Both the position numbers and the translations under genes were made by a program. A stretch of 64,000 nucleotides of DNA from Flavobacteriales bacterium (GTDB lineage: Bacteria > Bacteroidota > Bacteroidia > Flavobacteriales_F > PHOS-HE28): the NCBI GenBank assembly GCA_016715895.1, contig JADJXH010000003.1, positions 1,908,501 to 1,972,500 of the forward strand, given 5' to 3'. Positions 42,894 through 51,801 of the stretch are shown piece after piece (the first letter of the stretch is position 1; the number at the start of each line of letters is the position of its first letter). The notes under the pieces were generated by a model, which was not told the DNA's origin, ran no database searches, and saw nothing but the letters and a program-made list of their open reading frames with translations.

Positions 42894-43937
42894 ATGAACC
42901 ATCGTACCCTCCTCCTAACCGCCCTGGCCTCCCTCGTGGGGGTCTCGGGCTCCGCGCAATTCGTACGAATTGTCGTACAAGGCACCGGTGCCCCCCAGGT
43001 CTTCTCTGACCTTGCCGCTGCGGTGGCGGCCGCCCAACCGGACGACCACCTCTACCTGAGCGGTGGCACGTTCACGGTGTCCGGCAACATCGTGGTGGAC
43101 AAACCGCTGCACTTCGTAGGCGCCGGCATCCACCCGGACAGCAGCAGCGTCACCACCATCACGACCATCAACACCTCCGGGGCCACCCAGGTGCACACCG
43201 CCGGCTCGGGCAGCAGCTTCACCGGCATCCGCTTCAGCAACACGATGCAGTATGGCGACGGGACGGCGAACTTCTCTCCCACCGGCATCGTCTTCCAGCG
43301 CTGCGAATTCAACTCGTACGCCCACCTCGGCGCTGGATCGGAGACGGTGATCGACGAGTGCATCTTTCGCTTCCGCTTTTACGGCTACGATGGCACCGCC
43401 CTCGTAACGCGCTCGATCTTCACGTATTGGGGGAACGCCACGCATGCGCCGATCAGCGCGTTCGGCACCGGAGGCCTTACCATGGACCATTGCACGGTCA
43501 TCGGTGGACGGATCACCAACAGCGCGAACTCGACCGTCAGCAACTGCATTTTCACCCGGAACAGCAGTGCGCCGTTCTGGCAGAGCAGCGGATCGACCAT
43601 TACGAACAATCTGTGCGTCTTCACCAGCCTGACGAGCAACATGACCCCGGGCGCCACGAACGGCAATGTGCTTGGCCTGAACGCGGCCGATAGCCTCTTC
43701 GTCAATGAGATCAGCGGCAACTACGAGTTCAGCGACGATCTGCACCTGGTGGCCGTGAGCCCGGGGGTCGGAATGGCCACGGACGGTACGGATGTCGGCG
43801 TGTACGGTACGACCACACCCTACAAGCCTGGCGCGGTACCCTTCAACCCGCACCTGCGCAGCGCTGTGGTGGATCCGACGACGAACATGAACGGCGAGCT
43901 ACCGGTGAACATCCGCGTGGCCGCACAGACCCATTGA
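42894..43937 (+). CDS. Secreted right-handed beta-helix protein (module copy A)
   Basis: The 347-residue protein has a signal peptide (about 1-22, ending GSAQ). It opens with RIVVQGTGAPQVFSDLAAAV, YLSGGTFTVSGNI and PLHFVGAGIHPDS, like pectate-lyase-type beta-helix proteins. Successive rungs follow (FTGIRFSNTMQYGD, IVFQRCEFN, MDHCTVIGG, STVSNCIFTRN). The end reads DLHLVAVSPGVGMATDGTDV, then GELPVNIRVAAQ. There is no T9SS sorting domain. It is paralogous to the gene at 44742 along its length and is followed after 3 bp by the YW-repeat gene. Polysaccharide or surface binding is possible; no catalytic residues can be pointed to. Confidence 0.82.
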   Translation: MNHRTLLLTALASLVGVSGSAQFVRIVVQGTGAPQVFSDLAAAVAAAQPDDHLYLSGGTFTVSGNIVVDKPLHFVGAGIHPDSSSVTTITTINTSGATQVHTAGSGSSFTGIRFSNTMQYGDGTANFSPTGIVFQRCEFNSYAHLGAGSETVIDECIFRFRFYGYDGTALVTRSIFTYWGNATHAPISAFGTGGLTMDHCTVIGGRITNSANSTVSNCIFTRNSSAPFWQSSGSTITNNLCVFTSLTSNMTPGATNGNVLGLNAADSLFVNEISGNYEFSDDLHLVAVSPGVGMATDGTDVGVYGTTTPYKPGAVPFNPHLRSAVVDPTTNMNGELPVNIRVAAQTH

Positions 43938-43940
43938 ACC

Positions 43941-44678
43941 ATGAAGCGGCTCCTTCTTCTTCCTGCGCTGCTCTCCACCGTATTCGCTGGAGCGCAGACC
44001 ATCAACGAGCTCCGCTACTGGGTGAACGACGACCCGGCCACCCTGGCCACCGCGGCCGTGGGGCCCGATGCCGACCTGAACCTGAGCGCCAGCTGGATGC
44101 TCCCCAATCTGCCCAAGGACTTCAACACGGTGACCTACCAGTTCAAGGACAGCGATGGTCGATGGAGCGTCCCGCACACACTGCCCGTCCTGCGCAACAC
44201 CGGCCTGGCGGACGGATACGCGTACTGGATCGACGACGCCATCGCCAACGCCACGACAGGTTCGCTGGGTCCGGGGCAGGTGGTGGACCTGATCGCCGAT
44301 CTCCCCATCGGGCTTCCGAGCGGGAACCACCTGTTCACCATCCAGTTCAGCTCCGCACAGGGCAGCTGGAGCGTACCCTTGACCACCGAGTTCTCCGTGG
44401 TCCTCGAGGTTCCGGAGCTTCCGGGCGTCACCGACCTCCTGCTCTTCCCCAACCCGATCACCCAGCAGCTCAGCCTCCGCCTTTCGACAGAGGAAGCACG
44501 GACCCTGGACCTGCAGGTGGTCGACCTACGGGGTGCGGTAGTGGCGGACCTGAGCACCTGGAGCGTGAGCAGCACGGCCACGCGGAACTGGGACCTGTCC
44601 ACCCTTGCCCCAGGGAACTATCTCCTGCGCTTCACCGGCGATGACGGGGTGGCTGCGATCCCCTTTGTCAAGGAGTGA
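43941..44678 (+). CDS. T9SS type A secreted YW-repeat protein (module copy A)
   Basis: The 245-residue protein has a signal peptide (ending FAGAQ). Two repeats of about 75 residues follow, each built on NELRYWVNDDPATL or YAYWIDDAIANATTG and closing with VTYQFKDSDGRWSVP or FTIQFSSAQGSWSVP. A T9SS sorting domain (about 165-245: LLLFPNPITQQLSLRLS, TLAPGNYLLRFTGDDG) ends it. It pairs with the beta-helix protein (3-bp gap) and is paralogous to the three-repeat protein at 45810. It looks like a small surface beta protein with no recognised family; adhesion or carbohydrate binding is only a guess. Confidence 0.83.
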   Translation: MKRLLLLPALLSTVFAGAQTINELRYWVNDDPATLATAAVGPDADLNLSASWMLPNLPKDFNTVTYQFKDSDGRWSVPHTLPVLRNTGLADGYAYWIDDAIANATTGSLGPGQVVDLIADLPIGLPSGNHLFTIQFSSAQGSWSVPLTTEFSVVLEVPELPGVTDLLLFPNPITQQLSLRLSTEEARTLDLQVVDLRGAVVADLSTWSVSSTATRNWDLSTLAPGNYLLRFTGDDGVAAIPFVKE

Positions 44679-44741
44679 CCGCGCACCGGAAGCTCACAGA
44701 CTCCCTTTCACATCAAACAACAACTACAACCGTTCACCATC

Positions 44742-45806
44742 ATGGAACATCGGAACACGCTCCTTCTTCTGACCGGCCTCCTCGCCGGGTCCGTCCATGC
44801 CCAATTGCAACGCGTCGTTGTGCAGGGTACGGGCGCACCCCAGGTCTTCAGCGACATCAACAGCGCGCTCGCCTCGGCCCAAGCCAACGACCGGCTCTAC
44901 TTCAGTGGTGGCGCATTCATCTCTTCGACGGCGCTGACGATCGACATACCCCTGCACTTCATCGGCGCCGGGATCCATCCGGACAGCACCGACGTGACCA
45001 GCACCACGGAGATCGCCACCACGACAGGGAACATCATCCTGACCACAGGCGCCAGTGGGAGCACCTTCACCGGTATCGTGCTGAACGCCTCAACGGGGAT
45101 CCAGTACGGCACAAGCGGCACCGACGATAACCCTACCGGCATCCTCTTCCAGCGCTGCCGTCTGATGTGCGCATTCAACTTCACGCAGGACCAGTTCTCG
45201 ACCTCCAGCACCACCTTCGACGAGTGCCTCATTCACAACAACTTCAATGGAGGCATTGGAGGTCCGGCCAACACCACGACGGCGACGTTCACCCGGTGCA
45301 TCTTCGGGAACGCTGCTGGTACGGGAACGATCGGACAAGTGGGCAACCTGTTCATCAGTCATTGTGTGTTCCTTAACGAAGAGATCTGCCGCAACTCGGA
45401 GGGCGCCGTGATCGAGAACAGCATCTGCACCATGTCGAGTGCGCCGGTCTACCAAAGCAACAATGTCACCTTCACCAGTTGCCTCTTCAGCGGTGGCTCC
45501 TACACGGGCAATTCGACCGGGGAGGTGGTCATCAATTGCCAGTTGAACGTGTCGCCTTCGAGTCTTTTCGTGAATGAGACGGACAATGCCTTTCAGTTCA
45601 CGGATGATCTGCACCTGGCGCCCGGGAGCGGTGGCATCGGGATGGCCACGGACGGCACCGACATCGGCATCTACGGCAGCTCCTCACCCTACAAGCCCGG
45701 TGGTGTGCCATACAATCCGCACTTCCGCAGCGCGAGCATCGCTCCGGCCACGGATCCGAACGGCGATCTACCCGTCAACATCCGCGTAGCGGCTCAACCC
45801 AACTAG
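44742..45806 (+). CDS. Secreted right-handed beta-helix protein (module copy B)
   Basis: The 354-residue paralog of the 42894 protein keeps the same opening (RVVVQGTGAPQVFSDINSAL, YFSGGAFISSTALTIDIPL, HFIGAGIHPDS). It has beta-helix rungs (FTGIVLNASTG, ILFQRCRLM, ATFTRCIFGN, LFISHCVFLN, VTFTSCLFSGG) and the same closing block (DLHLAPGSGGIGMATDGTDI, GDLPVNIRVAAQ). A signal peptide ends VHAQ. The middle rungs differ most between the copies, and the ends are almost the same. The 63-bp spacer before it carries no clear promoter, so it is probably co-transcribed with copy A. Confidence 0.82.
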   Translation: MEHRNTLLLLTGLLAGSVHAQLQRVVVQGTGAPQVFSDINSALASAQANDRLYFSGGAFISSTALTIDIPLHFIGAGIHPDSTDVTSTTEIATTTGNIILTTGASGSTFTGIVLNASTGIQYGTSGTDDNPTGILFQRCRLMCAFNFTQDQFSTSSTTFDECLIHNNFNGGIGGPANTTTATFTRCIFGNAAGTGTIGQVGNLFISHCVFLNEEICRNSEGAVIENSICTMSSAPVYQSNNVTFTSCLFSGGSYTGNSTGEVVINCQLNVSPSSLFVNETDNAFQFTDDLHLAPGSGGIGMATDGTDIGIYGSSSPYKPGGVPYNPHFRSASIAPATDPNGDLPVNIRVAAQPN

Positions 45807-45809
45807 GAC

Positions 45810-46754
45810 ATGCGCTCCATTGTGCTCCTGCCTGCCCTGGCGGTCATGTGCTATGTTCAGGCGCAACAGATCGATGGCTACCGCTACTGGTACGATGACG
45901 ATGTGGCCGCTGCCGTGACGACGGCGGTGAGCAACACCCCTGAGCTTGTGCTCGTGGATGGCTGGCCAACGTCGGGCCTGGGTCCAGGACATCACCGGGT
46001 CAGTGTGCAGATACGCGACACGGATGGGAACTGGTCGGTGCCTCAGACCCACCTCTTCACCCGTAGCGGATCGCCGATCACGGGCTACCGGTACTGGACG
46101 AATGATGATGTGTCGACCAGCATGACGGGCAGCATCGTCCCGAACACGGTGGTTCACTTGAACACCTTGGTGGATCCGGGAACGTTGCCGAACGACTTCA
46201 ACACCGTGACGATCCAGTTCCGCGATGCTGATGGCGAGTGGACCGTTCCGCACACGACCTGGTCCGTCAAAGGGACCGGTGCGGTGGACGGCTATCAATA
46301 CTGGATCGACGACGACATCGCCAACGCCACGACCAGTTCCATCGGACCTGCGGCCGTGGTCGATCTCATCGCCGGGCTTCCCATCATGACCACGACCGGG
46401 ACCCACACCTTCACGATCCGCTTCAGCGGCGCGAACGGAACGTGGTCGGTCCCCTTGACCACGGAATTCTCCTTCATCACGGACGTCGAAGAACTGCCGG
46501 GGATCACCGATCTCCTGCTCTTCCCGAACCCGGTGACCGATCAGCTCGGGCTGCGGCTGACGACCAACGAGGCCCGCACCCTGAGCCTGCAGGTGCTCGA
46601 CCTCTCTGGATCCGTCGTGGCCGACCTGAGCACCTGGAGCGTGAGCGCCACGGCACACCGCAGCTGGGACATCAGCACGCTGGCAAGCGGGAGCTACATG
46701 CTCCGGATCACCGGCGAGCACGGAGCATGGACCACCCGGTTCGTGAAGCCATAA
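45810..46754 (+). CDS. T9SS type A secreted YW-repeat protein (module copy B, three repeats)
   Basis: The 314-residue paralog of the 43941 protein has three repeats instead of two: YRYWYDDDVAAAV, YRYWTNDDVSTSM and YQYWIDDDIANAT, each followed by a strand ending in WSVP or WTVP. The sorting domain (LLLFPNPVTDQLGLRLT, TLASGSYMLRITGEHG) is close to copy A's, with shared VVADLSTWSVS. A signal peptide ends VQAQ. It starts 3 bp after the beta-helix gene. A repeated terminator hairpin lies 40 bp downstream and closes the module. Confidence 0.83.
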   Translation: MRSIVLLPALAVMCYVQAQQIDGYRYWYDDDVAAAVTTAVSNTPELVLVDGWPTSGLGPGHHRVSVQIRDTDGNWSVPQTHLFTRSGSPITGYRYWTNDDVSTSMTGSIVPNTVVHLNTLVDPGTLPNDFNTVTIQFRDADGEWTVPHTTWSVKGTGAVDGYQYWIDDDIANATTSSIGPAAVVDLIAGLPIMTTTGTHTFTIRFSGANGTWSVPLTTEFSFITDVEELPGITDLLLFPNPVTDQLGLRLTTNEARTLSLQVLDLSGSVVADLSTWSVSATAHRSWDISTLASGSYMLRITGEHGAWTTRFVKP

Positions 46755-46793
46755 GGCGAAGAGCCGACCGGCGGAACCGCCGGGAAATCATGG

Positions 46794-46823
46794 GAAGGGC
46801 CGCTCCGCACGGGGCGGCCCTTC
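46794..46823 (+). terminator. Terminator-like hairpin, near-identical to 37652-37681
   Basis: GAAGGGCCGC / GCGGCCCTTC with a 10-base loop (TCCGCACGGG) differs by one base from the loop of the hairpin at 37652. It ends the duplicated module. Only a weak T-rich tail follows. Confidence 0.7.
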
Positions 46824-46874
46824 GCGCGTTGAACCGATCGGCACGCCGCGTGTACGGAGCGGGTGCACGGTGCC

Positions 46875-46882
46875 TTCCTTTG
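46875..46882 (+). promoter_or_regulatory. Promoter-like -7 element for the DUF4139 gene
   Basis: TTCCTTTG, one mismatch to TAnnTTTG, lies 15 bases before the ATG at 46898. No -33 TTG is found at normal distance. Confidence 0.4.
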
Positions 46883-46897
46883 CACCGCTCCACACTC

Positions 46898-48508
46898 ATG
46901 CGCACCCTCCTTCTCTCCCTGCTCACCGTGTCCACCCTGCTCCGGGCCGCGGAGGGCGAACGCCCCGTCACCAGTCGCATCAGCGCCGCCAAGGTGTTCC
47001 TGAGCGGCGCACAGGTGAGCCGGTCCGCATCGGTCACCGTGCCGGTCGGTCGCACCACGCTGGTGTTCAGCGGTCTCAGCCAGGAGCTGGATCCCATGAG
47101 CATCCAGGTGACCGGAAAGGGCGGCTACACGATCCTCAGCGTCAACCATCGGATCAACTACCTGACGGAAAGCCCGAAAAAGAAGGAGATCGAGGAGCTC
47201 AAGGAGCGGATCACGAAGCTCGAGCACGACTGGGCCGTCGAGAACGGGCTGCAGCAGGTGTGGGTGAACGAGGAGCAGCTGTTGCTGAAGAACAGCGCGG
47301 TGGGCGGGCAGCAGAACGGGCTGACCGCCGCGCAACTGCAGGCGGTGAACGACTACGTACGCGAGCGGATGAAGGCCATGAAGGCCGGCTGGCTGGCGCA
47401 GGAGGAGAAGAAGAAGGCCATCCACGAGGAGGCCGAGAAACTGCGGCAGCAGTTGGGCACCCTGCAGGCCCAGGCGCCGCGCCCCACCAGCGAGGTGGTG
47501 GTGGAGCTCGACAGCCCTGCGGAAGTGGCCGCCAGCTTCACCCTGGGCTACTTCGTGCGCAGCGCAGGTTGGACGCCGGCGTACGATCTGCGGGCCAGGG
47601 CGGTGGGGCAGCCGATCGAACTGCTGATGAAGGCCCAGGTGGTGAACAACACCGGCGAGGACTGGACGAAGGTGGACCTGGGCCTGAGCAGCGGCAACCC
47701 CACGCAGGGCGGGGTGATGCCCGAGCTGCAGGCCTGGGTGCTGGACCAGCCGGTGATTTTGGAGACGATCGCCATCCGCGGCGCACGGACCAGGAGCGAG
47801 GCCTACCGCGAAGCCCCACCGGCCGCCATGGGCGATGTGACGATGCAGCGGGAGGACATGGACGCGATCGCGACGGTCAACAACACCGTGGTGTACCGCA
47901 CCACCACCGTGGAGTTCACCATCGACGCACCGTTCAGCGTGCCCAGCGACGGGCAGGCGCACACCGTCGGCGTGCGCACGCACAGCATCCCGGCCACCTA
48001 CCAGCACTATTGCACGCCGAAGCTGGACCCCGACGCCTTCCTCTATGCCCGCACCACCGGATGGGAGGACCTGAACCTGCTGCCGGGCCAGGCGAACGTG
48101 TTCTTCGAGGGCACCTTCGTGGGCCAGAGCCATCTGGACCTGAGCCGGCCGCAGGACACCTTGGCCATCAGCCTGGGCCGCGACAAGGGCGTCGTGGTGG
48201 AACGGGTGCGCCGCAAGGGCACCGATGACAAAGCGGTGATCGGTGGCCGTCGCACGGTGACGCGGGGGTGGGATATCACGGTACGCAACACCAAATCCAC
48301 TGCTGTGGACCTTGAACTTCGCGACCAGTATCCGCTGAGCCCGCGGAGCGAAGTGGAGGTGAAGCTCGAGGACGCCGGTGGTGCCTCGGTGAACGAACAG
48401 ACCGGCCGGCTCAGCTGGCGCCTCAGCCTGGAGCCCAAGGCCACGCGCAAATTGAGCTTCGTGTACACGGTGAAGCACCCCAAGGACCAGCCCGTGGTGC
48501 TGGAGTAG
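46898..48508 (+). CDS. DUF4139 domain-containing exported protein (mucoidy-inhibitor-like)
   Basis: The 536-residue protein has a short signal peptide (about 1-18), then the N-terminal DUF4140-like region (SRISAAKVFLSGAQVSRSAS, LVFSGLSQELDPMSIQV). A coiled coil follows (about 95-190, KKKEIEELKERITKLEHDW and EEKKKAIHEEAEKLRQQL). The DUF4139 beta region (about 200-536) has YFVRSAGWTPAYDLRA, VVNNTGEDWTKVDLGLSSGN and DITVRNTKSTAVDLELRDQY. This matches the family sometimes called mucoidy inhibitor MuiA-like, whose biochemical role is not established. The start at 46898 is chosen for the signal peptide. It is probably periplasmic or outer-membrane attached. Confidence 0.88.
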   Translation: MRTLLLSLLTVSTLLRAAEGERPVTSRISAAKVFLSGAQVSRSASVTVPVGRTTLVFSGLSQELDPMSIQVTGKGGYTILSVNHRINYLTESPKKKEIEELKERITKLEHDWAVENGLQQVWVNEEQLLLKNSAVGGQQNGLTAAQLQAVNDYVRERMKAMKAGWLAQEEKKKAIHEEAEKLRQQLGTLQAQAPRPTSEVVVELDSPAEVAASFTLGYFVRSAGWTPAYDLRARAVGQPIELLMKAQVVNNTGEDWTKVDLGLSSGNPTQGGVMPELQAWVLDQPVILETIAIRGARTRSEAYREAPPAAMGDVTMQREDMDAIATVNNTVVYRTTTVEFTIDAPFSVPSDGQAHTVGVRTHSIPATYQHYCTPKLDPDAFLYARTTGWEDLNLLPGQANVFFEGTFVGQSHLDLSRPQDTLAISLGRDKGVVVERVRRKGTDDKAVIGGRRTVTRGWDITVRNTKSTAVDLELRDQYPLSPRSEVEVKLEDAGGASVNEQTGRLSWRLSLEPKATRKLSFVYTVKHPKDQPVVLE

Positions 48509-48540
48509 TTTCGCGTGCATCTGAAGCCTGCGGACCGCAC

Positions 48541-49212
48541 ATGCGCCACGCACATCTCCCCGCCGCCCTCCTCCTGCTGGCCCTGGTGCCGCTGCACACC
48601 TGCGCACAGCGTGTGAACGCCACCTTCATCGGCAACTGCGCCTTCCGGATCGGGCTCGAGGACTGGACGCTCTTCACCGACTTCCCGTACCAGCCCGGCT
48701 ACTCGGGCTATGACACGTACGAGATGCCCGCCGACATCGCCGGCGTCCGGGGCACGGCCCTGATCACGCACGGGCACCTCGACCACTTCGACAGCAGCCG
48801 CTTCGCCACGACACGCCTGGACCTGATCGCGCCCTTCCTTTCCGAAGGCGAGCAGGCCGAAGCCCTGTCCGCACTCGAAGCCCGGGGCATCTACGTCTAC
48901 CCGCAAGCCACAGCACATGCGGAGATGCCCCATGCGTCGTACATCGTCAGCATCCGGGGTCGCCGTCTCTACATCGCAGGCGATACCGAGGACCCCGCGC
49001 ACCTGCTGGCCTCCCGCGACCTGGCGGTGGCCTTCGTCACGCCCTGGCTGCTGCGCACCGTGCACGCTCAAGGCAAACGCATCGATGCGCGGGCCGTGGT
49101 GGTGATGCACCACGAGGCCGACATGGTGGACAGCCTGGAGCTGCCCACCCCGTGCGATGGGTGCCGCTTCATCATCCCACGTCAGGGCGAGGTGATCGAG
49201 CTGTTCCGCTGA
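48541..49212 (+). CDS. Secreted MBL-fold (metallo-beta-lactamase superfamily) hydrolase
   Basis: The 223-residue protein has a signal peptide (about 1-22, ending TCAQ). The metal-binding motif is THGHLDH with His77, His79, Asp81 and His82. A later Asp sits in YIAGDTEDP, and the C-terminal HHEAD may supply the last His. The arrangement is like UlaG-type or YycJ-like small MBL proteins, not a classical antibiotic-resistance enzyme, and the substrate is unknown. It lies 32 bp after the DUF4139 gene and is likely co-transcribed. Confidence 0.83.
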   Translation: MRHAHLPAALLLLALVPLHTCAQRVNATFIGNCAFRIGLEDWTLFTDFPYQPGYSGYDTYEMPADIAGVRGTALITHGHLDHFDSSRFATTRLDLIAPFLSEGEQAEALSALEARGIYVYPQATAHAEMPHASYIVSIRGRRLYIAGDTEDPAHLLASRDLAVAFVTPWLLRTVHAQGKRIDARAVVVMHHEADMVDSLELPTPCDGCRFIIPRQGEVIELFR

Positions 49213-49326
49213 TCCGGACCGCAAGGGATGTTCGGGCGATCGTGCCCGCTCCGAGGACCCAACGCGCACTTTCCGGATCCCCAGGCCATCGATCCGGACG
49301 ACCTTTACCGGCCAAACCATCCCGGT

Positions 49327-51147
49327 ATGCGACCCATCATCCTGTTCCTTGCGCTCACCGCACTACCGGCCTGCCAGGCGCCACACCGCACGGACGACCC
49401 CGCCGGGTTCCTTCGGCGCCACGTGGAGACCGGGCTGTGCAACCCCGTGTTCATCGAGGGCGACAGCCTGTGGACCATCGAGGAACGCATGAAGCACTAC
49501 GGTGTGCACGGCGTCAGCATCGCGGTGATCGACAGCTTCAAGATCGCCTGGGCGAAGAGCTACGGGGTGATGGACACCGCCACGAAGCTGCCGGTCACGG
49601 ACAGCACCTTGTTCCAGGCCGCCTCCATCAGCAAGCCCGTGTTCGCCATGGCCGCGTTGAAGCTGGTGGAACAAGGCGTGCTGCAGCTTGATGCCGATGT
49701 GAACACCCAGCTCAGCTCGTGGAAAGTACCGGAGAACGAATTCACCGCCACGGAGAAGGTGACCTTGAAGCGCCTGCTGGGTCACGTGGCAGGCACCACC
49801 GTGCATGGCTTCCAAGGCTATCGGCAGGGCGCTCCCTTGCCCACGCTTGTCAACATCCTCAATGGCGAAGCTCCCGCCAACTCGCCCCCTGTGGTCGTGG
49901 ATCAGGTACCTGGAAGGGCATGGAGGTATTCAGGCGGCGGCTATTGCGTGGCCTCGCAGCTGATCCTGGATGCGAAAGGCGGCACCATCCCACAGCACAT
50001 GCACGAGCTGGTGCTGAAGCCGCTGGGCATGACGCGAAGCACCTACGAACAACCCATTCCTTCGACCATGGTGCACAACGCCGCCAGCGGCTACGTGCCC
50101 AACGGCTCCATGGCAGTGGGCAAGTGGCACGTGTATCCCGAGATCTCGCCCGATGGCCTGTGGACCACCGCGACGGACCTCGCGCGGTTCGTCATCGATA
50201 TGCAGAGAACCCTGGCGACGGACAGCGGCAAGGTGCTCACACGCGCTACTGCCGAGCAGATGGTGGAGCCCTTCGTGGAACCGCACGGCGGCGTGGGATT
50301 CTCGCTCATCAACAAACGCGGCGAGCGCTACTTCGAGCACGGCGGCTGGAACGAGGGCTTCTGCGGCGAGATCATCGGCCATGCCTCCAGCGGCAAGGGC
50401 GTGGTCATCCTCATCAACGCCAACCGACCGGCCTTCATGTACGAAGTGGTCCGCTCCGTGATGCGCGCATACGACTGGCCGGGCATCGTTCCATCACGAA
50501 AGCAAGTGCCGATGGACGCCGCAGCGATGCGGACGCTCACCGGGCGGTACAAGGACGGCAGCGATAACAGGGTCACCATCGCTGTGCGTGACGGCGATCT
50601 GTATCGCGAGCCGCTGCGCGAACCCGCGACCGAGCTGGTGCACATCGGGGAAGGGGTGTTCGTCAGCCGCACGGATGAGCGCAGGCTACGCTTCATGCCC
50701 GACAGCGCGGGCCGCATGACGCTCCGCGTAAGCCAAGGCGACCCCGATGAGCTGATCGTGGCCATGCCCCGCATGCAGGACGATGAGCTCGTACCGTTCG
50801 AGCATGTGCAACGTGGCGATCGCGATGCGGCCCTGAAGGCCTACACCGTGCTCCTGGCCGCGGACCCCAACGACGAAGCCGTGAACGAACAGCGGTTGAA
50901 CGCGACCGGATACGAGCTGATGAACTCGGGGAAAGCCCAACAGGCGCGCGACCTCTTCTTCATCAACATGAAGCTCTACCCGAAGAGCTCCAACGTGTAC
51001 GACAGCTACGCCGAGGCCTGCCTGATGCTCGGCGACAAGCGCGAGGCGCTGATCCATTACAAGCGTGCGGCGCAGATGGACCCGAACAACGCGAATGCAG
51101 CGAGCATCGTAGAGGAGCTGGAACGCGAAGGGATCAAGGCCGAATAG
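49327..51147 (+). CDS. Beta-lactamase-family serine hydrolase lipoprotein with C-terminal TPR
   Basis: The 606-residue protein has a lipobox with Cys16 (ALPAC), then a class C beta-lactamase/penicillin-binding-like domain. The SxxK motif is SISK with Ser100 and Lys103, the YxN-equivalent is Tyr201 in YSGGGY, and the HxG-like motif is EHGGWNEGF. A linker and beta domain (about 395-485) precede a TPR-like tail (about 490-606) with HVQRGDRDAALKAYTVLL and CLMLGDKREALIHYKRA. Such proteins act as D-amino-acid peptidases or esterases in the envelope. The start at 49327 gives the lipoprotein signal; the frame extends 33 codons upstream without one. Confidence 0.87.
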   Translation: MRPIILFLALTALPACQAPHRTDDPAGFLRRHVETGLCNPVFIEGDSLWTIEERMKHYGVHGVSIAVIDSFKIAWAKSYGVMDTATKLPVTDSTLFQAASISKPVFAMAALKLVEQGVLQLDADVNTQLSSWKVPENEFTATEKVTLKRLLGHVAGTTVHGFQGYRQGAPLPTLVNILNGEAPANSPPVVVDQVPGRAWRYSGGGYCVASQLILDAKGGTIPQHMHELVLKPLGMTRSTYEQPIPSTMVHNAASGYVPNGSMAVGKWHVYPEISPDGLWTTATDLARFVIDMQRTLATDSGKVLTRATAEQMVEPFVEPHGGVGFSLINKRGERYFEHGGWNEGFCGEIIGHASSGKGVVILINANRPAFMYEVVRSVMRAYDWPGIVPSRKQVPMDAAAMRTLTGRYKDGSDNRVTIAVRDGDLYREPLREPATELVHIGEGVFVSRTDERRLRFMPDSAGRMTLRVSQGDPDELIVAMPRMQDDELVPFEHVQRGDRDAALKAYTVLLAADPNDEAVNEQRLNATGYELMNSGKAQQARDLFFINMKLYPKSSNVYDSYAEACLMLGDKREALIHYKRAAQMDPNNANAASIVEELEREGIKAE

Positions 51148-51324
51148 GCCTGCCGATCAGCTCTTCGGCTTCAGGTCGTACCCCATGCGGATGGTCATGA
51201 ACTACTGCTCCTGTTCAGGCCAAGGTCCTTGAGCTGGCCGGTACGCACACCGAAGACCCGGCCGCGGATCATGGGCTGGCGTTCCTTGCACCAGCGATCC
51301 CGCTTGTGGTGCGGATCCGACCGT

Positions 51325-51765
51325 TCAGGCAAGCGATGCGCTCAGGGTGATGGGCACGCTGCGCAACAGCTGGCTGATGGGGCAGTTGGCCTTGGCATCC
51401 TCGGCGCAGGCCTGGAAACGCTCCGCATCGATGCCGGGTACGCTGGCGGTGAGGTCGAGGTGGATGCCCACCACGCCCATGCCGTCGCCCACCTTGTCCA
51501 TGGTCACGGTGGCGGTGCAATCGAGCCGGTCGGCGGTGAAGCCGGCCGCGTTGAGCACGAAGCTCAGCTTCATGGTGAAGCAGCTGGCATGTGCGGCGGC
51601 GACGAGCTCCTCGGGGTTGGTGCCGGCGCGACCGTCCTCGCTCACGAAGCGGGTGAGGAACGAGTGCGGGGTGCTGCTGAGCGCGCCGCTCGTCGTGGTG
51701 ACATGGCCTGAGCCTTCCTTGCCGGTGCCGCTCCAGGTGGCGGTGGCTTTTCGGTTGATGGGCAT
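51325..51765 (-). CDS. OsmC family peroxiredoxin-like protein
   Basis: The 146-residue protein matches the OsmC peroxide-reductase family in length and motifs. It has ATATWSGTGKEGSGHV at the start, AGTNPEELVAAAHASCFTM with the reactive Cys62, and CPISQLLRS with the second Cys128. It should reduce organic hydroperoxides in the cytoplasm using thiols. The 177-bp gap to its right-hand neighbour at 51147 shows only a short minus-strand open stretch ending GYDLKPKS, perhaps a gene remnant, and no clear site. Confidence 0.93.
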   Translation of the reverse strand: MPINRKATATWSGTGKEGSGHVTTTSGALSSTPHSFLTRFVSEDGRAGTNPEELVAAAHASCFTMKLSFVLNAAGFTADRLDCTATVTMDKVGDGMGVVGIHLDLTASVPGIDAERFQACAEDAKANCPISQLLRSVPITLSASLA

Positions 51766-51801
51766 GGGATGTGTGTTAGGTCGGCCGCCGAATGTAGCTT
51801 C

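Noticed and set aside
51148..51324. Gene between the serine hydrolase and osmC
   Set aside because: Only a minus-strand stretch of 13 codons ending GYDLKPKS is visible; too short to call.
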